Shown here in pieces: positions 1 to 8,685 of a stretch of 64,000 bases of DNA. This DNA comes from Photobacterium aquae (GTDB lineage Bacteria; Pseudomonadota; Gammaproteobacteria; Enterobacterales; Vibrionaceae). The position numbers and the translations under genes were made by a program. The notes beneath the pieces are model-generated. The model saw only the letters and a program-made list of their open reading frames with translations, was not told where the DNA came from and ran no database searches. The DNA lies in assembly GCF_001029445.1 (NCBI RefSeq), contig NZ_LDOT01000002.1, positions 124,001 to 188,000 of the forward strand, written 5' to 3'. Position 1 is the stretch's first letter. The number at the start of each line of letters is the position of its first letter.

Positions 1-2
1 TG

Positions 3-1772
3 GTCGAAGTTGCCCACCGCCTGGCTGATGGCGAAGACATCGCGAACCTAACCAATATTGCCGGTACCGCAGTGATCCTCAAGGAAATTCCTGCTGGTTA
101 CAAAGAGATTGATTCTAGCCGCATCGAAAAACCAGGCAAAGCGATGCCGATGCCTAACCCATATGCGACAGAAGAAACCTGTAGCACCAACCAGAAAGAA
201 AATGCCCAGCCAGCAGCGGCACAACCGGTCCAAATCCAACCTTCGCGTCATGATGCCACCAGCACGGTAGTGCGCCTGCCATCATACGAGAAACTGCGTA
301 ATGACCGTATTCTGTACGCCCATGCCAGCCGTGTCATGCACTTGGAAACCAACCCGTATTCTGCCCGCGCATTGGTTCAGACCCACGGTGACCGTGAGCT
401 GTGGATCAACCGCCCGCCTATCCCGCTAAGTACGGAAGAAATGGATTTTGTGTTCGGCCTGCCCTATGCACGCGTACCGCACCCTTGCTACGGCAAAGCT
501 AAGATTCCGGCTTACGACATGATCAAAACCAGCGTTAACATCATGCGTGGCTGTTTTGGCGGTTGTTCTTTCTGCTCGATTACCGAGCACGAAGGGCGGA
601 TCATCCAGAACCGTTCCAAGGAATCCATTCTTAACGAGCTTGAAGAGATCCGCGACAAAGTTCCGGGCTTTACCGGTACAATCTCCGATCTTGGAGGCCC
701 AACTGCCAACATGTACCGTTTGGGCTGCTCGGATCCACGCGCTGAGGCCAACTGTCGTCGCCCGTCTTGTATTTTCCCAGAGATCTGCAAGAAGTTGGAC
801 ACCGACCATAAACATACCATTGATCTTTACCGTAAGGCTCGTCAGGTGAAAGGGATCAAGAAGATCATGATTGCCTCTGGGGTACGTTATGATCTGGCTA
901 TCGAATCGCCTGAATATATCCGTGAGCTTGTCACCCACCACGTAGGTGGCTACCTGAAAATTGCCCCTGAGCACACAGAGAAAGGCACGCTTGACCTGAT
1001 GATGAAGCCGGGAATGGGTACCTATGACCGCTTCAAGGCGCTATTTGAGAAATACAGCAAAGAAGCAGGCAAGAAGCAGTACCTGATCCCTTACTTCATT
1101 TCAGCGCACCCAGGCTCGACAGACGAAGACATGCTGAATTTGGCATTGTGGCTCAAAAAGAATGAGTTCCAGTGTGATCAGGTTCAGAACTTCTACCCGT
1201 CACCGATGTGTAACGCGACCGCGATGTACCATTCGGAAACTAACCCGCTTAAGCGTGTTAAATACAAAAAACGTGAAGACCTGTTTGTAGCCAAAGGTGA
1301 GCGCCAACGCCGCCTGCACAAAGCACTGCTGCGTTACCATGATCCAGCCAACTGGCCATTGCTTCGCGAAGCACTGATCAACATGGGCAAAAAGCACCTG
1401 ATTGGTGATGCGCCGCACTGCTTGATCCCGCATGAAGGATCAGATGCCGAACTGACACAGGCCGACCGCCGCAAGTCGGGACGCCATAGTGCGAAACGCT
1501 TTGCAACCAAGCACCCAAACCAGCCGGATATCCGCAAGGATGGTCAGCGCGGTAACCGAGGAGCTAACGGCCAAAACAACAAGGGAGGCAAACCAGGCAG
1601 CCGCAATGGCACTTCCGCTAGTGGCCGCAGTACTCCAGCTAACGGTAACAAGCCAGCATCTGGCAAGCCGGGGGCAAACAAAGCCGGTAGCAAACCTGGA
1701 CAGCGCCCTGCAAAAGCCTCGAATGGCGGGCAGCGCCAAGGCGGCAAACCGCAACGCACTCGCCAGCGCTAA
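3..1772 (+). CDS. ygiQ: YgiQ family radical SAM protein, 5' end outside window
   Basis: The reading frame is open from base 3 and continues upstream of the window, so the GTG at 72 is only an internal codon and the N-terminus is missing. The radical SAM cluster motif CxxxCxxC is seen with cysteines encoded at 552, 564 and 573, inside [11 protein letters not shown], which is characteristic of YgiQ (UPF0313). The family binds a 4Fe-4S cluster and S-adenosylmethionine; its substrate is not established as far as I know. The last ~100 residues are a low-complexity basic tail rich in Gly, Lys, Asn, Ser and Arg (repeats of the type GKPG, ASGK, NGGQ), probably disordered and perhaps nucleic-acid binding. 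A strong hairpin terminator follows at once. Family assignment is firm; function is not. Confidence 0.95.
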   Translation, partial: VEVAHRLADGEDIANLTNIAGTAVILKEIPAGYKEIDSSRIEKPGKAMPMPNPYATEETCSTNQKENAQPAAAQPVQIQPSRHDATSTVVRLPSYEKLRNDRILYAHASRVMHLETNPYSARALVQTHGDRELWINRPPIPLSTEEMDFVFGLPYARVPHPCYGKAKIPAYDMIKTSVNIMRGCFGGCSFCSITEHEGRIIQNRSKESILNELEEIRDKVPGFTGTISDLGGPTANMYRLGCSDPRAEANCRRPSCIFPEICKKLDTDHKHTIDLYRKARQVKGIKKIMIASGVRYDLAIESPEYIRELVTHHVGGYLKIAPEHTEKGTLDLMMKPGMGTYDRFKALFEKYSKEAGKKQYLIPYFISAHPGSTDEDMLNLALWLKKNEFQCDQVQNFYPSPMCNATAMYHSETNPLKRVKYKKREDLFVAKGERQRRLHKALLRYHDPANWPLLREALINMGKKHLIGDAPHCLIPHEGSDAELTQADRRKSGRHSAKRFATKHPNQPDIRKDGQRGNRGANGQNNKGGKPGSRNGTSASGRSTPANGNKPASGKPGANKAGSKPGQRPAKASNGGQRQGGKPQRTRQR

Positions 1773-1802
1773 TCGCCAGCGATTATCAGACTCACCATAA
1801 TC

Positions 1803-1829
1803 AAAAGGCCCGCACAAGCGGGCCTTTTA
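1803..1829. terminator. Bidirectional hairpin terminator after ygiQ
   Basis: The stem AAAAGGCCCGC / GCGGGCCTTTT has a four-base ACAA loop. T-rich on the right and A-rich on the left, it can serve ygiQ on the plus strand and the small minus-strand gene that ends inside it. Confidence 0.9.
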
Positions 1830-1982
1830 ACGCATCAATTCCATTGCCATAAAAACAATCACCGCGATGACAACCAGCCCCCCGAATACCATCAGAGCCC
1901 GTAGCTGCGTGCGCTCATCCAAACGTTTAGCCGCCAAACCACCAATAATCAGCAGCAGCACAATAACGGCCACTTTAATCAT
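1827..1982 (-). CDS. Small hypothetical membrane protein, 51 aa
   Basis: I do not recognise a named family. The ORF reads MIKVAVIVLLLIIGGLAAKR and ends in MAMELMR-stop. It has two hydrophobic segments (about residues 3-16 and 28-46) separated by a short charged stretch (KRLDERTQLR), so it is probably a two-pass inner-membrane protein. An AGGTGG ribosome-binding site lies eight bases before the ATG, which argues that it is a real gene. Its TAA stop lies inside the right arm of the ygiQ terminator, so the gene and the terminator share sequence. The divergent neighbour upstream is the diguanylate cyclase. The small size leaves doubt about expression, but RBS, composition and position all fit. 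Confidence 0.65.
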   Translation of the reverse strand: MIKVAVIVLLLIIGGLAAKRLDERTQLRALMVFGGLVVIAVIVFMAMELMR

Positions 1983-2049
1983 TGCTAACCACCTATAATG
2001 AGAAATATCTTATAGTATCAATAAATTAGTCGACTTAATGCAATACTGC

Positions 2050-3912
2050 TCATACTTTAACCAAATTCATCACTCCAACGTCACCATAGAGACGCTCTTG
2101 ATAATACAGCACTTGATTCTTGCCTTGTGACTTAACCCTGTACAAAACAAGATCTGCCCGTGCAATGGTACTATCAACCGAGTCTTCCACTGCGGCGACA
2201 CCAATACTAACAGTGACCACACAGCGTTTCTTATCGTCACTAATAACCGTTTGATTTAGCCGCTGTCGCACCTTATTCATTATCGAAGCGGCCTGTTTGC
2301 CGCAACTAGCAGGAAACAGTACCGCAAACTCCTCCCCGCCATAGCGCGCCACCACACACTGCTGATCACAAGACTCCTTGAGTATGGTTGCCACCTCGAG
2401 GATCACCTTGTCACCAAACAGATGCCCGTGAGTGTCGTTGATCCGTTTGAAATCATCAATATCGAGCATCGCCAGATAGTGACGACTATCGCGCGTCAAT
2501 TGAGCCTCTACCCGACAGCACAAGTACCGTTTGTTCATCAAGCCTGTCATCGCATCGGTATTCTTGATACGCTGAGTAAGACGAACATGGTTCAATGCAC
2601 TTTGCGTATAATTGCGCAGGATATTAGCGAACTGTGGCAACAACAACTGAGATGTACGAATATATAGAATACCGATTAGTTTATTTTGGTTAGTCAACGG
2701 TACCCTGAGGCAAGACTGACAAGCGAACAATCTCGTGACAAAAGGATCATCATTGAGTGCAGGTAGCCGCTGAATTCGATATTGACTATCGGCAAACAAT
2801 CCCCTTACCGTCTTCTTATCTATCGCACAATCACTCTGGTATACCTGATAGGTCTGGGTATTCTCATCATATCGTACCAACGCAATTTGAGATGACCCTA
2901 ACACTTCCCGGACCATTGTCTGAAGCTGGGTATACAATTTATCCATGCTTCGCACTTCATTGAGCTCGCTGCCATATTGGTGGATCCGACGAGAAATCAA
3001 AGACAAAAAGAGTGCAAGAAGAATCATTGCAACCAGAGCAACCGTCGAGACCCCCATCCCCAATGTCTGCCACAAAATTTCAGACTGGGCCGTTCCGGAG
3101 AAAACAACCCACCCATAGCGCGAAACAGGGTGAAAAACACTGAATTTATCGTTCCCCTGATAGCTATAATTCAGTAACTTAGCCGGGTGATCTTTTTTCC
3201 CCGGTAGCGGCAATTGCTCTCCTGTCAGATAACTGACCGACGACGAGGCAATACGTGAGGGGTCGGGATGCATAATAATACGGTTGGTTGCTGCTTCTAC
3301 GGCATAGAAATAGCCATTTGCCGATGTTTTTAAACCTGCCAGATTGGCGTAAATTTGATTGACATTAATTTCAAGGACAAAACGGATATCACGATGCCGA
3401 TCATTGAGTACCTTCACAATCGAAACCGTCCAGCTCTCCATACTCTTACTGTAGTAGAGCCGACTCACGTAATACTGCCCTAACGGCGCATCCTTGATAT
3501 ACCAAGGGCGCTCAGAGACTCCCCCATTCACTTGATAGCGGGAGAATCCCCCCGTTGCGACATAATTCCCGTCAGCTAACAGCGCAATTTCCAAGTAGGT
3601 ATTCTGGCCTTGTAATATTCGTTCTGCAGCCTTAATCACCAATTGTGGATCTTCTTCGGCCAACCACAATTGCTCCAGCAAATATAAATGCCCAGCCGCC
3701 GATGAATAATGGTGGCCAAGATACGCACTAGCAATCGTGACATTGTCAGTCGCATGACTAATTTCACGGCCTTTTAAGGTTTGGTATTCATATACAGCCA
3801 TGTATATCAACGCGGTCATCACCAATGTGACTAGCGGGACGATACATCGCATAAACAATCGAGGTTGAATAAAATTTCGCCTCAATAAGCGAAACATTGA
3901 TTGATAGTCCAT
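2050..3912 (-). CDS. Membrane diguanylate cyclase with periplasmic sensor domain
   Basis: Residues ~15-40 form a first membrane segment, followed by a ~240-residue periplasmic region resembling a double Cache domain, a second membrane segment (about 275-300), a GAF-like region and a C-terminal GGDEF domain. The active-site motif reads GGEEF near residue 525, preceded by RY, so synthesis of cyclic di-GMP from two GTP is expected. The usual inhibitory I-site RxxD is replaced by DQQC, so product feedback through that site is probably lost. I start at the ATG at 3912; a TTG at 3921 with AAGG four bases upstream is an alternative. The ligand of the sensor is not predictable. It lies alone, divergent from a long gene-free stretch. 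Confidence 0.92.
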   Translation of the reverse strand: MDYQSMFRLLRRNFIQPRLFMRCIVPLVTLVMTALIYMAVYEYQTLKGREISHATDNVTIASAYLGHHYSSAAGHLYLLEQLWLAEEDPQLVIKAAERILQGQNTYLEIALLADGNYVATGGFSRYQVNGGVSERPWYIKDAPLGQYYVSRLYYSKSMESWTVSIVKVLNDRHRDIRFVLEINVNQIYANLAGLKTSANGYFYAVEAATNRIIMHPDPSRIASSSVSYLTGEQLPLPGKKDHPAKLLNYSYQGNDKFSVFHPVSRYGWVVFSGTAQSEILWQTLGMGVSTVALVAMILLALFLSLISRRIHQYGSELNEVRSMDKLYTQLQTMVREVLGSSQIALVRYDENTQTYQVYQSDCAIDKKTVRGLFADSQYRIQRLPALNDDPFVTRLFACQSCLRVPLTNQNKLIGILYIRTSQLLLPQFANILRNYTQSALNHVRLTQRIKNTDAMTGLMNKRYLCCRVEAQLTRDSRHYLAMLDIDDFKRINDTHGHLFGDKVILEVATILKESCDQQCVVARYGGEEFAVLFPASCGKQAASIMNKVRQRLNQTVISDDKKRCVVTVSIGVAAVEDSVDSTIARADLVLYRVKSQGKNQVLYYQERLYGDVGVMNLVKV

Positions 3913-4491
3913 TATAATCAAATTACCTTATTTGCTCTCTTATTGGCATAACTCGAACCAAAAGTTTCAATTGCGAATATCAACGTTAATCCTGATATCC
4001 ACAGAAAGTAGAGCAAAATACAATACCACTGCATAACTAATGTTTATCTGGGTGGTGTTTCAAGCAGAATGCCTCAATATACCATAAAGACAGGTATACT
4101 GTGCAACTTCATTCATTTAGTTGATAATAGAGCATCTAAAACAGCCTACATAAACTCATAGGCTATAAAAAATATCATTTTTTATTCACTTTATAGGAAC
4201 GTAAAACACAAAAAGGTAGCCAGAAGGTAAATGAAGGGTTAGGCAAATGCACCGACCAGACTACAAATAATATACATCCCCCACCCCAAAAGCAGGAAGC
4301 TCTAATAACAACAACCGGTAGTTAGCCTATGAAAGTGATTCAGCGTACTCACTTCTATCTTAAATACCTTTTATTCATTCAAGTATTTGCCTTAATTTGA
4401 GTACGCTGAAATCAATCTGAGCTCTGAATTAAATTAGATATACTCAGTATTTCTAAAACGAGAAATTTAATACTAACCCAATATCCAAGAT
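3913..4491. other. AT-rich intergenic stretch without a gene
   Basis: About 580 bases with no ORF that has both a convincing start and coding-like composition. It must hold the promoter of the diguanylate cyclase at its left end and the 3' untranslated region of the YggN-like gene at its right end. The only clear structure is the inverted repeat at 4339-4411. Confidence 0.6.
4339..4411. repeat. 13-bp perfect inverted repeat
   Basis: TTCAGCGTACTCA at 4339-4351 is repeated inverted as TGAGTACGCTGAA at 4399-4411. Inside the 47-base loop a second pair, AAATAC (4362-4367) and GTATTT (4383-4388), could extend the fold. It lies about 80 bases past the stop of the YggN-like gene. There is no T-run, so it is not a standard terminator. 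Confidence 0.6.
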
Positions 4492-5253
4492 TTATATTTC
4501 GAACATTGGATAATTTTTCAACTCAGGGATCATTTCATGTAATGCTTTTTCTTCCTGAGCCAACGACTGCATTGAACCACAAACAGATTCGGCTTCTTTT
4601 TTTACCTGTTCAGTATTGGCTTTAAAATCATTATTCAATGTTTTCTCTAACTCAGACATCTTCCCTTTAAAATCACCGAAACTAAGCTCACCTTTCTTCA
4701 TCTCATTCGTCAATGCCGAAAAAATAGCCGAGGCAGAAGCCAAACTAACATTATCCATCGCAGCCTCAAACTCCTGCCGCCAATCTTTATCCATCACTGA
4801 AAATGTATCGGCAGGCATCACAAATTCACCATCTTGGTAGAATTTCGCTTTTGCTTTTGTACTGTATTCATTAATCAGCTGATTAACCGATGCAAACGCC
4901 TCTGTCTCTCCGAATGCCTGCCCCAAAGCATTAATTGCAGAATGTGCAAGTTCCGCCCCCTTCTGCGTCAACTCCGGAAGTTTTGGTAGCTCACTCTGTA
5001 CATGCAAGCTGTAGGCTTCTATGGCCTCCTGCTGCAACGCCGTTAAGTCAACTTTCTCGCCATTGACAAACAATTGGTATTCATCGTCAATTTGCCAGAT
5101 CGGTTTGCCGTTTTGATATACTTCTACCGTTTTACCTACAATATGAATGTCATTTTGCACATCTATCGGGCATGTCTGAGTTTGTGCATTGGCTGATGCC
5201 GATAGAGAAAACAAGTTTGCGCCGATAAGCGCCGAGAGTAGATATTTTTTCAT
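4492..5253 (-). CDS. yggN: YggN-like (DUF2884) exported protein
   Basis: The first ~23 residues are a signal peptide (MKKYLLSALIGANLFSLSAS followed by ANA), so the product is exported to the periplasm. The mature start TCPIDVQNDI followed by VEVYQNGKPIW and a helical remainder matches the E. coli YggN/DUF2884 pattern of a short beta-rich N-terminus and a long alpha-helical body. Length (253 aa) suits the family. There are cysteines near the start and near residue 225, which could form a disulfide. Function is unknown in the family as far as I know. The gene stands alone, divergent from the NYN-domain gene. Confidence 0.75.
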   Translation of the reverse strand: MKKYLLSALIGANLFSLSASANAQTQTCPIDVQNDIHIVGKTVEVYQNGKPIWQIDDEYQLFVNGEKVDLTALQQEAIEAYSLHVQSELPKLPELTQKGAELAHSAINALGQAFGETEAFASVNQLINEYSTKAKAKFYQDGEFVMPADTFSVMDKDWRQEFEAAMDNVSLASASAIFSALTNEMKKGELSFGDFKGKMSELEKTLNNDFKANTEQVKKEAESVCGSMQSLAQEEKALHEMIPELKNYPMFEI

Positions 5254-5394
5254 GACTGACCCATTTCCTTTTTATTAAGGCTACTGTCACACTTTTTTAC
5301 GCTGACGACAAGTCAGGTTCAAACGGACAAAAGCGGTTATGAGTCATTTTTGAACATTGAGAAGCAAGTTGCAGCATACTTGCTCCTGCTAACC

Positions 5395-5403
5395 TGTTAT
5401 AAT
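5395..5403 (+). promoter_or_regulatory. Extended -10 promoter of the NYN-domain gene
   Basis: TGTTATAAT is a perfect TGnTATAAT extended -10 element. Transcription would start near 5410, which places the longer possible start codon at 5350 upstream of the transcript and supports the GTG at 5440 as the true start. Confidence 0.6.
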
Positions 5404-5439
5404 TTTACCGATATCTTAAACAAAACTATCTGGTTTATT

Positions 5440-5919
5440 GTGGAAAAAGTCGCTATTTTCGTGGATGTACAAAACATCTACTATACCGTTCGAGACACCT
5501 ACCACTGTAATTTCGATTACAACGCTTTCTGGGCAGAGGCGACTGAGGGTAAGCAGGTTGTGGCTGCCTATGCCTATGCCATCCATCGGGGTGACGAAAA
5601 ACAACGGCAATTTCAAAATATCCTGAGGGGAATAGGTTTTGAGGTTAAGCTCAAGCCTTTCATCCAACGTAGCGATGGCTCGGCAAAAGGTGACTGGGAT
5701 GTGGGGATTACACTTGATGTTATCGAACACGCCAACGATGTTGACCGTGTCATATTACTCTCTGGTGACGGCGACTTTTCCTTACTGGTCGATAAGGTAC
5801 AATCAAAATTTCATACGCCCGTTGAAATTTATGGTGTACCGGAATTAACGGCAAGTTCACTCATTAATGCCGCCGCTTTTTTCCGCGAAATTGACCACAG
5901 CTTATTGCTGCAGCGCTAG
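5440..5919 (+). CDS. NYN (LabA/DUF88-like) domain protein
   Basis: The protein begins EKVAIFVDVQNIYYTVRD, the first conserved Asp-containing strand of NYN/PIN-like nuclease folds. It continues with KGDWDVGITLDV and ILLSGDGDF, which supply the other conserved acidic residues; these form a metal-dependent RNase-like site in the family. Length from the GTG at 5440 is 159 aa, a whole single domain. An in-frame start at 5350 would add 30 residues of unrelated sequence and would precede the extended -10 promoter, so I reject it. No strong ribosome-binding site is visible before the GTG. Targets are unknown; RNA cleavage is inferred from the fold family only. Confidence 0.88.
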   Translation: MEKVAIFVDVQNIYYTVRDTYHCNFDYNAFWAEATEGKQVVAAYAYAIHRGDEKQRQFQNILRGIGFEVKLKPFIQRSDGSAKGDWDVGITLDVIEHANDVDRVILLSGDGDFSLLVDKVQSKFHTPVEIYGVPELTASSLINAAAFFREIDHSLLLQR

Positions 5920-5949
5920 AGCATCCCTCAAGAAAACTCAGATCTAAAA

Positions 5950-5997
5950 AATCACAACCGTCTTTCTGTCGATAGAAACTGAAAGACGGTTGTGATT
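5950..5997. terminator. 17-bp perfect hairpin, bidirectional terminator
   Basis: AATCACAACCGTCTTTC and its exact inverse GAAAGACGGTTGTGATT flank a 14-base loop. An A-tract on the left and TCTTCTT on the right let it end both convergent genes. Confidence 0.88.
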
Positions 5998-6001
5998 CTT
6001 C

Positions 6002-6664
6002 TTATACAGCCATCGCCTGTTGATCTCGCAACTGACCTATGGCATTTCGAACCATTTTAATTGGAACGATACCGAAATAGAGTGACGCAATAACAACCAT
6101 TGCAGGGTCAGCATAAACGGCATATTCCGAATAACCCGCATAGGTCATCACACTCGAGGTAATAAAACCAAGCATAACCGCAGCACTGATAACTGTATCC
6201 ATCATCCACTGTTTAGCCTCAGCTTCCACTAACAACGAACGTGTCCGCTGGCTAAACTTATGCATTAGGGTAAAGGTTGCCAAACAGCCTGCTACGTTGA
6301 CCACACCAAATAAAAGGGCCATACCACCATCGACTTCACGGCCGCCACTCAAAATGGCATTCACCGCAGAAACCAGTGACAAACCACACATCAGGGTAAT
6401 CACCATGCCTTTGAAAGCGATAACCATCGGCTCTAGTTTGCCTGATATCTCTTTGTTACGCTTACCAACGGCGGAATGCATATAAGCCGCTGCGCCTAGT
6501 GATACTAGGGTCAATGCCAGACTCACCAATGAATAGGCACCGTCGAAAACAATAACTAGCGACCCCATCCATAGACCAAGTCCGATACCCATCAGGGCAA
6601 ACAGCAACGCAGAAAAAGTAGAAACCGAAAGTAATTTGCGTTCTAAAGCTATATTGATACTCAT
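6002..6664 (-). CDS. CDF-like (cation efflux family) membrane protein, altered metal site
   Basis: This protein of 220 aa has about six hydrophobic segments. MGSLVIVFDGAYSLVSLALT aligns with the second membrane helix of cation diffusion facilitators and AEAKQWMMDTVISAAVMLG with the fifth. The family uses DxxxD and HxxxD to bind Zn, Fe or Mn in the membrane; here the positions read D41xxxS45 and Q152xxxD156, so two of four ligands are changed. The cytoplasmic C-terminal domain of FieF-type carriers is also absent (the protein ends soon after helix six). It may carry another ion, or have a non-transport role. It shares the terminator at 5950-5997 with the convergent NYN gene and is divergent from the LysR gene. 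Confidence 0.75.
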   Translation of the reverse strand: MSINIALERKLLSVSTFSALLFALMGIGLGLWMGSLVIVFDGAYSLVSLALTLVSLGAAAYMHSAVGKRNKEISGKLEPMVIAFKGMVITLMCGLSLVSAVNAILSGGREVDGGMALLFGVVNVAGCLATFTLMHKFSQRTRSLLVEAEAKQWMMDTVISAAVMLGFITSSVMTYAGYSEYAVYADPAMVVIASLYFGIVPIKMVRNAIGQLRDQQAMAV

Positions 6665-6847
6665 AATAATCTTTGAGCTGACCGTTTTGTTGTCAGCTTC
6701 CTCTTTGTATTTTGATTACAGAATCATAATAACGCTTTATCTAGCATGCAGTGAGTCGCCCAGCGTCGTGTTTTTCGTCGCTGAACTTGCCTCGCTTCCT
6801 CGGCCGGATTAATCTATGTTGGCAATATATTTAGATGGCGAATAAAA

Positions 6848-7732
6848 ATGAAAATTCACCAATTGGAAATGTTTCTAGAAACCTGCATCTACGGCTCCAT
6901 TGCTGAGGCCGCGCGCCGCCTAGGCAAAAGCCGTACCACCGTGAGTGCCTCTATTAACGCATTGGAAGACCAGCTCGGAGTAACGCTACTCCACCGGACT
7001 GGCAATCAGGTCATACTGACGGAAATTGGCGAGGCGATCAAAAACGACTGTGAGAGAATGGTAATGATAGCCGGAGATATCCGGGCTAAATGCAGCCAGT
7101 CAATGGCCGGTATCGAATCGGCAATCCGCATAGCCAGAGACGATGCGCTACCGGAGCCTTTCTGGCGCCAGCTAATCACTGAAATGAGTTTGCAGTTCCC
7201 CACAACGAACGTTTCGGTATATGTCGCACCGCCCCCTGAGCTGCATGAAATGGTCAGCGACAATATGGTCGATGTCGCCTATTGCCTGCTACCAATGACC
7301 GATACCCTGCCACACAACCATCACCATATCCTCGGTCAAATCCGAATGATGTCCGTGGTACACAGCAGCCATCCCCTCAGCAAGCTCAGTCGTATCATCA
7401 GTGCGGATCTGGCTCGCTACACCGAATTTACCCTGTCCGCCATCGAGGATGACAACCTGGTTGCCGTTGCGCCTGCATCAAGCAACTATATTGCCCTGCC
7501 TTTTTACGAACACCTGCGCAATGCCGTTCTTGATGGTACCGGCTGGTCCACAGTCCCTTCCGTGCTTATCAATCCCTATTTGCGCAGCGGCGAGCTGAAA
7601 GTGCTCAACCACTACCGGGCGATGAAGTGGCAACCTTATGGCATGATCGTGGGTCAAAATACCAACCTAGGCACACTCAACCAATGGCTCAGTGGCCGTC
7701 TGGAGCAGTATCTCAACGAAGCCTCGCTATAA
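6848..7732 (+). CDS. LysR family transcriptional regulator
   Basis: Residues 1-60 are a typical LysR winged helix-turn-helix (MKIHQLEMFLET, then SIAEAARRLGKSRTTVSASI and LEDQLGVTLLHRTG). Residues ~90-290 form the periplasmic-binding-protein-like effector domain. Length (294 aa) is normal for the family. LysR proteins often act on a divergent neighbour: the CDF-like gene lies 183 bases upstream in the opposite direction, and aqpZ follows 150 bases downstream in the same direction. Either could be a target; the sequence does not decide. The effector is unknown. Confidence 0.93.
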   Translation: MKIHQLEMFLETCIYGSIAEAARRLGKSRTTVSASINALEDQLGVTLLHRTGNQVILTEIGEAIKNDCERMVMIAGDIRAKCSQSMAGIESAIRIARDDALPEPFWRQLITEMSLQFPTTNVSVYVAPPPELHEMVSDNMVDVAYCLLPMTDTLPHNHHHILGQIRMMSVVHSSHPLSKLSRIISADLARYTEFTLSAIEDDNLVAVAPASSNYIALPFYEHLRNAVLDGTGWSTVPSVLINPYLRSGELKVLNHYRAMKWQPYGMIVGQNTNLGTLNQWLSGRLEQYLNEASL

Positions 7733-7884
7733 CACCTATTATCTAATGCTATTTATTTTGATGGATACGGCAATTTGTTGCAGCTATGAGCCACCTTGCG
7801 GGTAAGCGTCTGGCTAGACTATTTGGATAGTGTGGTCTTACTTTGCGCATGATGCGCAACACAAACGCTCGAGGAGGCACTGGC

Positions 7885-8577
7885 ATGCTCAAAAAACTGG
7901 TTGCGGAATTTATAGGCACATTTTGGCTGGTACTGGGTGGGTGCGGAAGCGCTGTACTTGCCGCCGCCTTCCCTGACGTAGGTATTGGCCTACTGGGTGT
8001 GTCGCTCGCTTTCGGCCTTACCGTTGTCACGATGGCCTATGCGATCGGCCATATTTCAGGCTGCCACCTCAACCCAGCAGTGACAGTCGGACTATGGTCA
8101 GGCGGACGCTTCCCTACATCGGAAGTCATTCCGTATATTTTCTTCCAAGTTCTTGGCGCGATTGTCGGTGCTTTCGTACTGTACGTTATCGCCAGCGGAC
8201 AAGCAGGGTTCTCTTTAGCCGGCGGGCTGGCATCTAATGGTTATGGCGAGCATTCTCCCGGAAACTACAACCTTGTCTCAGGGTTCATCACAGAGTTTGT
8301 TATGACCTTTATGTTTTTAATTGTCATCCTTGGGGCAACCCATAAGCTGGCTACGCCAGCAATGGCAGGCTTGGCTATCGGCTTGGCACTAACGCTCATT
8401 CACCTTATCAGCATTCCTGTTACCAACACATCGGTTAACCCCGCACGAAGTACCGGCCCAGCCCTCTTAGTCGGTGATTGGGCAATGTCGCAGCTATGGC
8501 TATTTTGGCTAGCACCTCTACTAGGAGCCGTTGTTGCCGGATGGGTATACCGCTGGCTTAGCCCGCAGACAGACTAA
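7885..8577 (+). CDS. aqpZ: Aquaporin Z
   Basis: Six membrane helices and two half-helices carry the paired NPA motifs (NPAVTVGLW and [10 protein letters not shown]). The selectivity-filter residues expected of a water channel are visible: His in [10 protein letters not shown], Thr in VTNTS and Arg after the second NPA. It should allow rapid water flux across the inner membrane. I start at the ATG at 7885, which has GAGGAGG seven bases upstream; an in-frame start at 7843 adds an unlikely hydrophilic extension. The product is 230 aa, standard for AqpZ. It is transcribed alone and ends at the hairpin near 8640. Confidence 0.96.
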   Translation: MLKKLVAEFIGTFWLVLGGCGSAVLAAAFPDVGIGLLGVSLAFGLTVVTMAYAIGHISGCHLNPAVTVGLWSGGRFPTSEVIPYIFFQVLGAIVGAFVLYVIASGQAGFSLAGGLASNGYGEHSPGNYNLVSGFITEFVMTFMFLIVILGATHKLATPAMAGLAIGLALTLIHLISIPVTNTSVNPARSTGPALLVGDWAMSQLWLFWLAPLLGAVVAGWVYRWLSPQTD

Positions 8578-8628
8578 GCTACATTTTCCTTGCTCCCCCC
8601 ATTCAAACTCTCTGCCTATTCACATTCA

Positions 8629-8650
8629 AAAAGGGGCTCGCGCCCCTTCC
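8629..8650. terminator. Hairpin between convergent aqpZ and ydiJ
   Basis: AAGGGGC / GCCCCTT with a TCGC loop. An A-run on the left gives a U-tract for ydiJ on the minus strand; it may also serve aqpZ. Confidence 0.75.
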
Positions 8651-8685
8651 GTTCGTTTCACCCAAATGACGTCAATAAGCTAGAG

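Noticed and set aside
426-974. Minus-strand ORF of 182 codons inside ygiQ
   Set aside because: It lies fully antisense to a strongly conserved gene and its product shows no domain or plausible start; it is a shadow frame.
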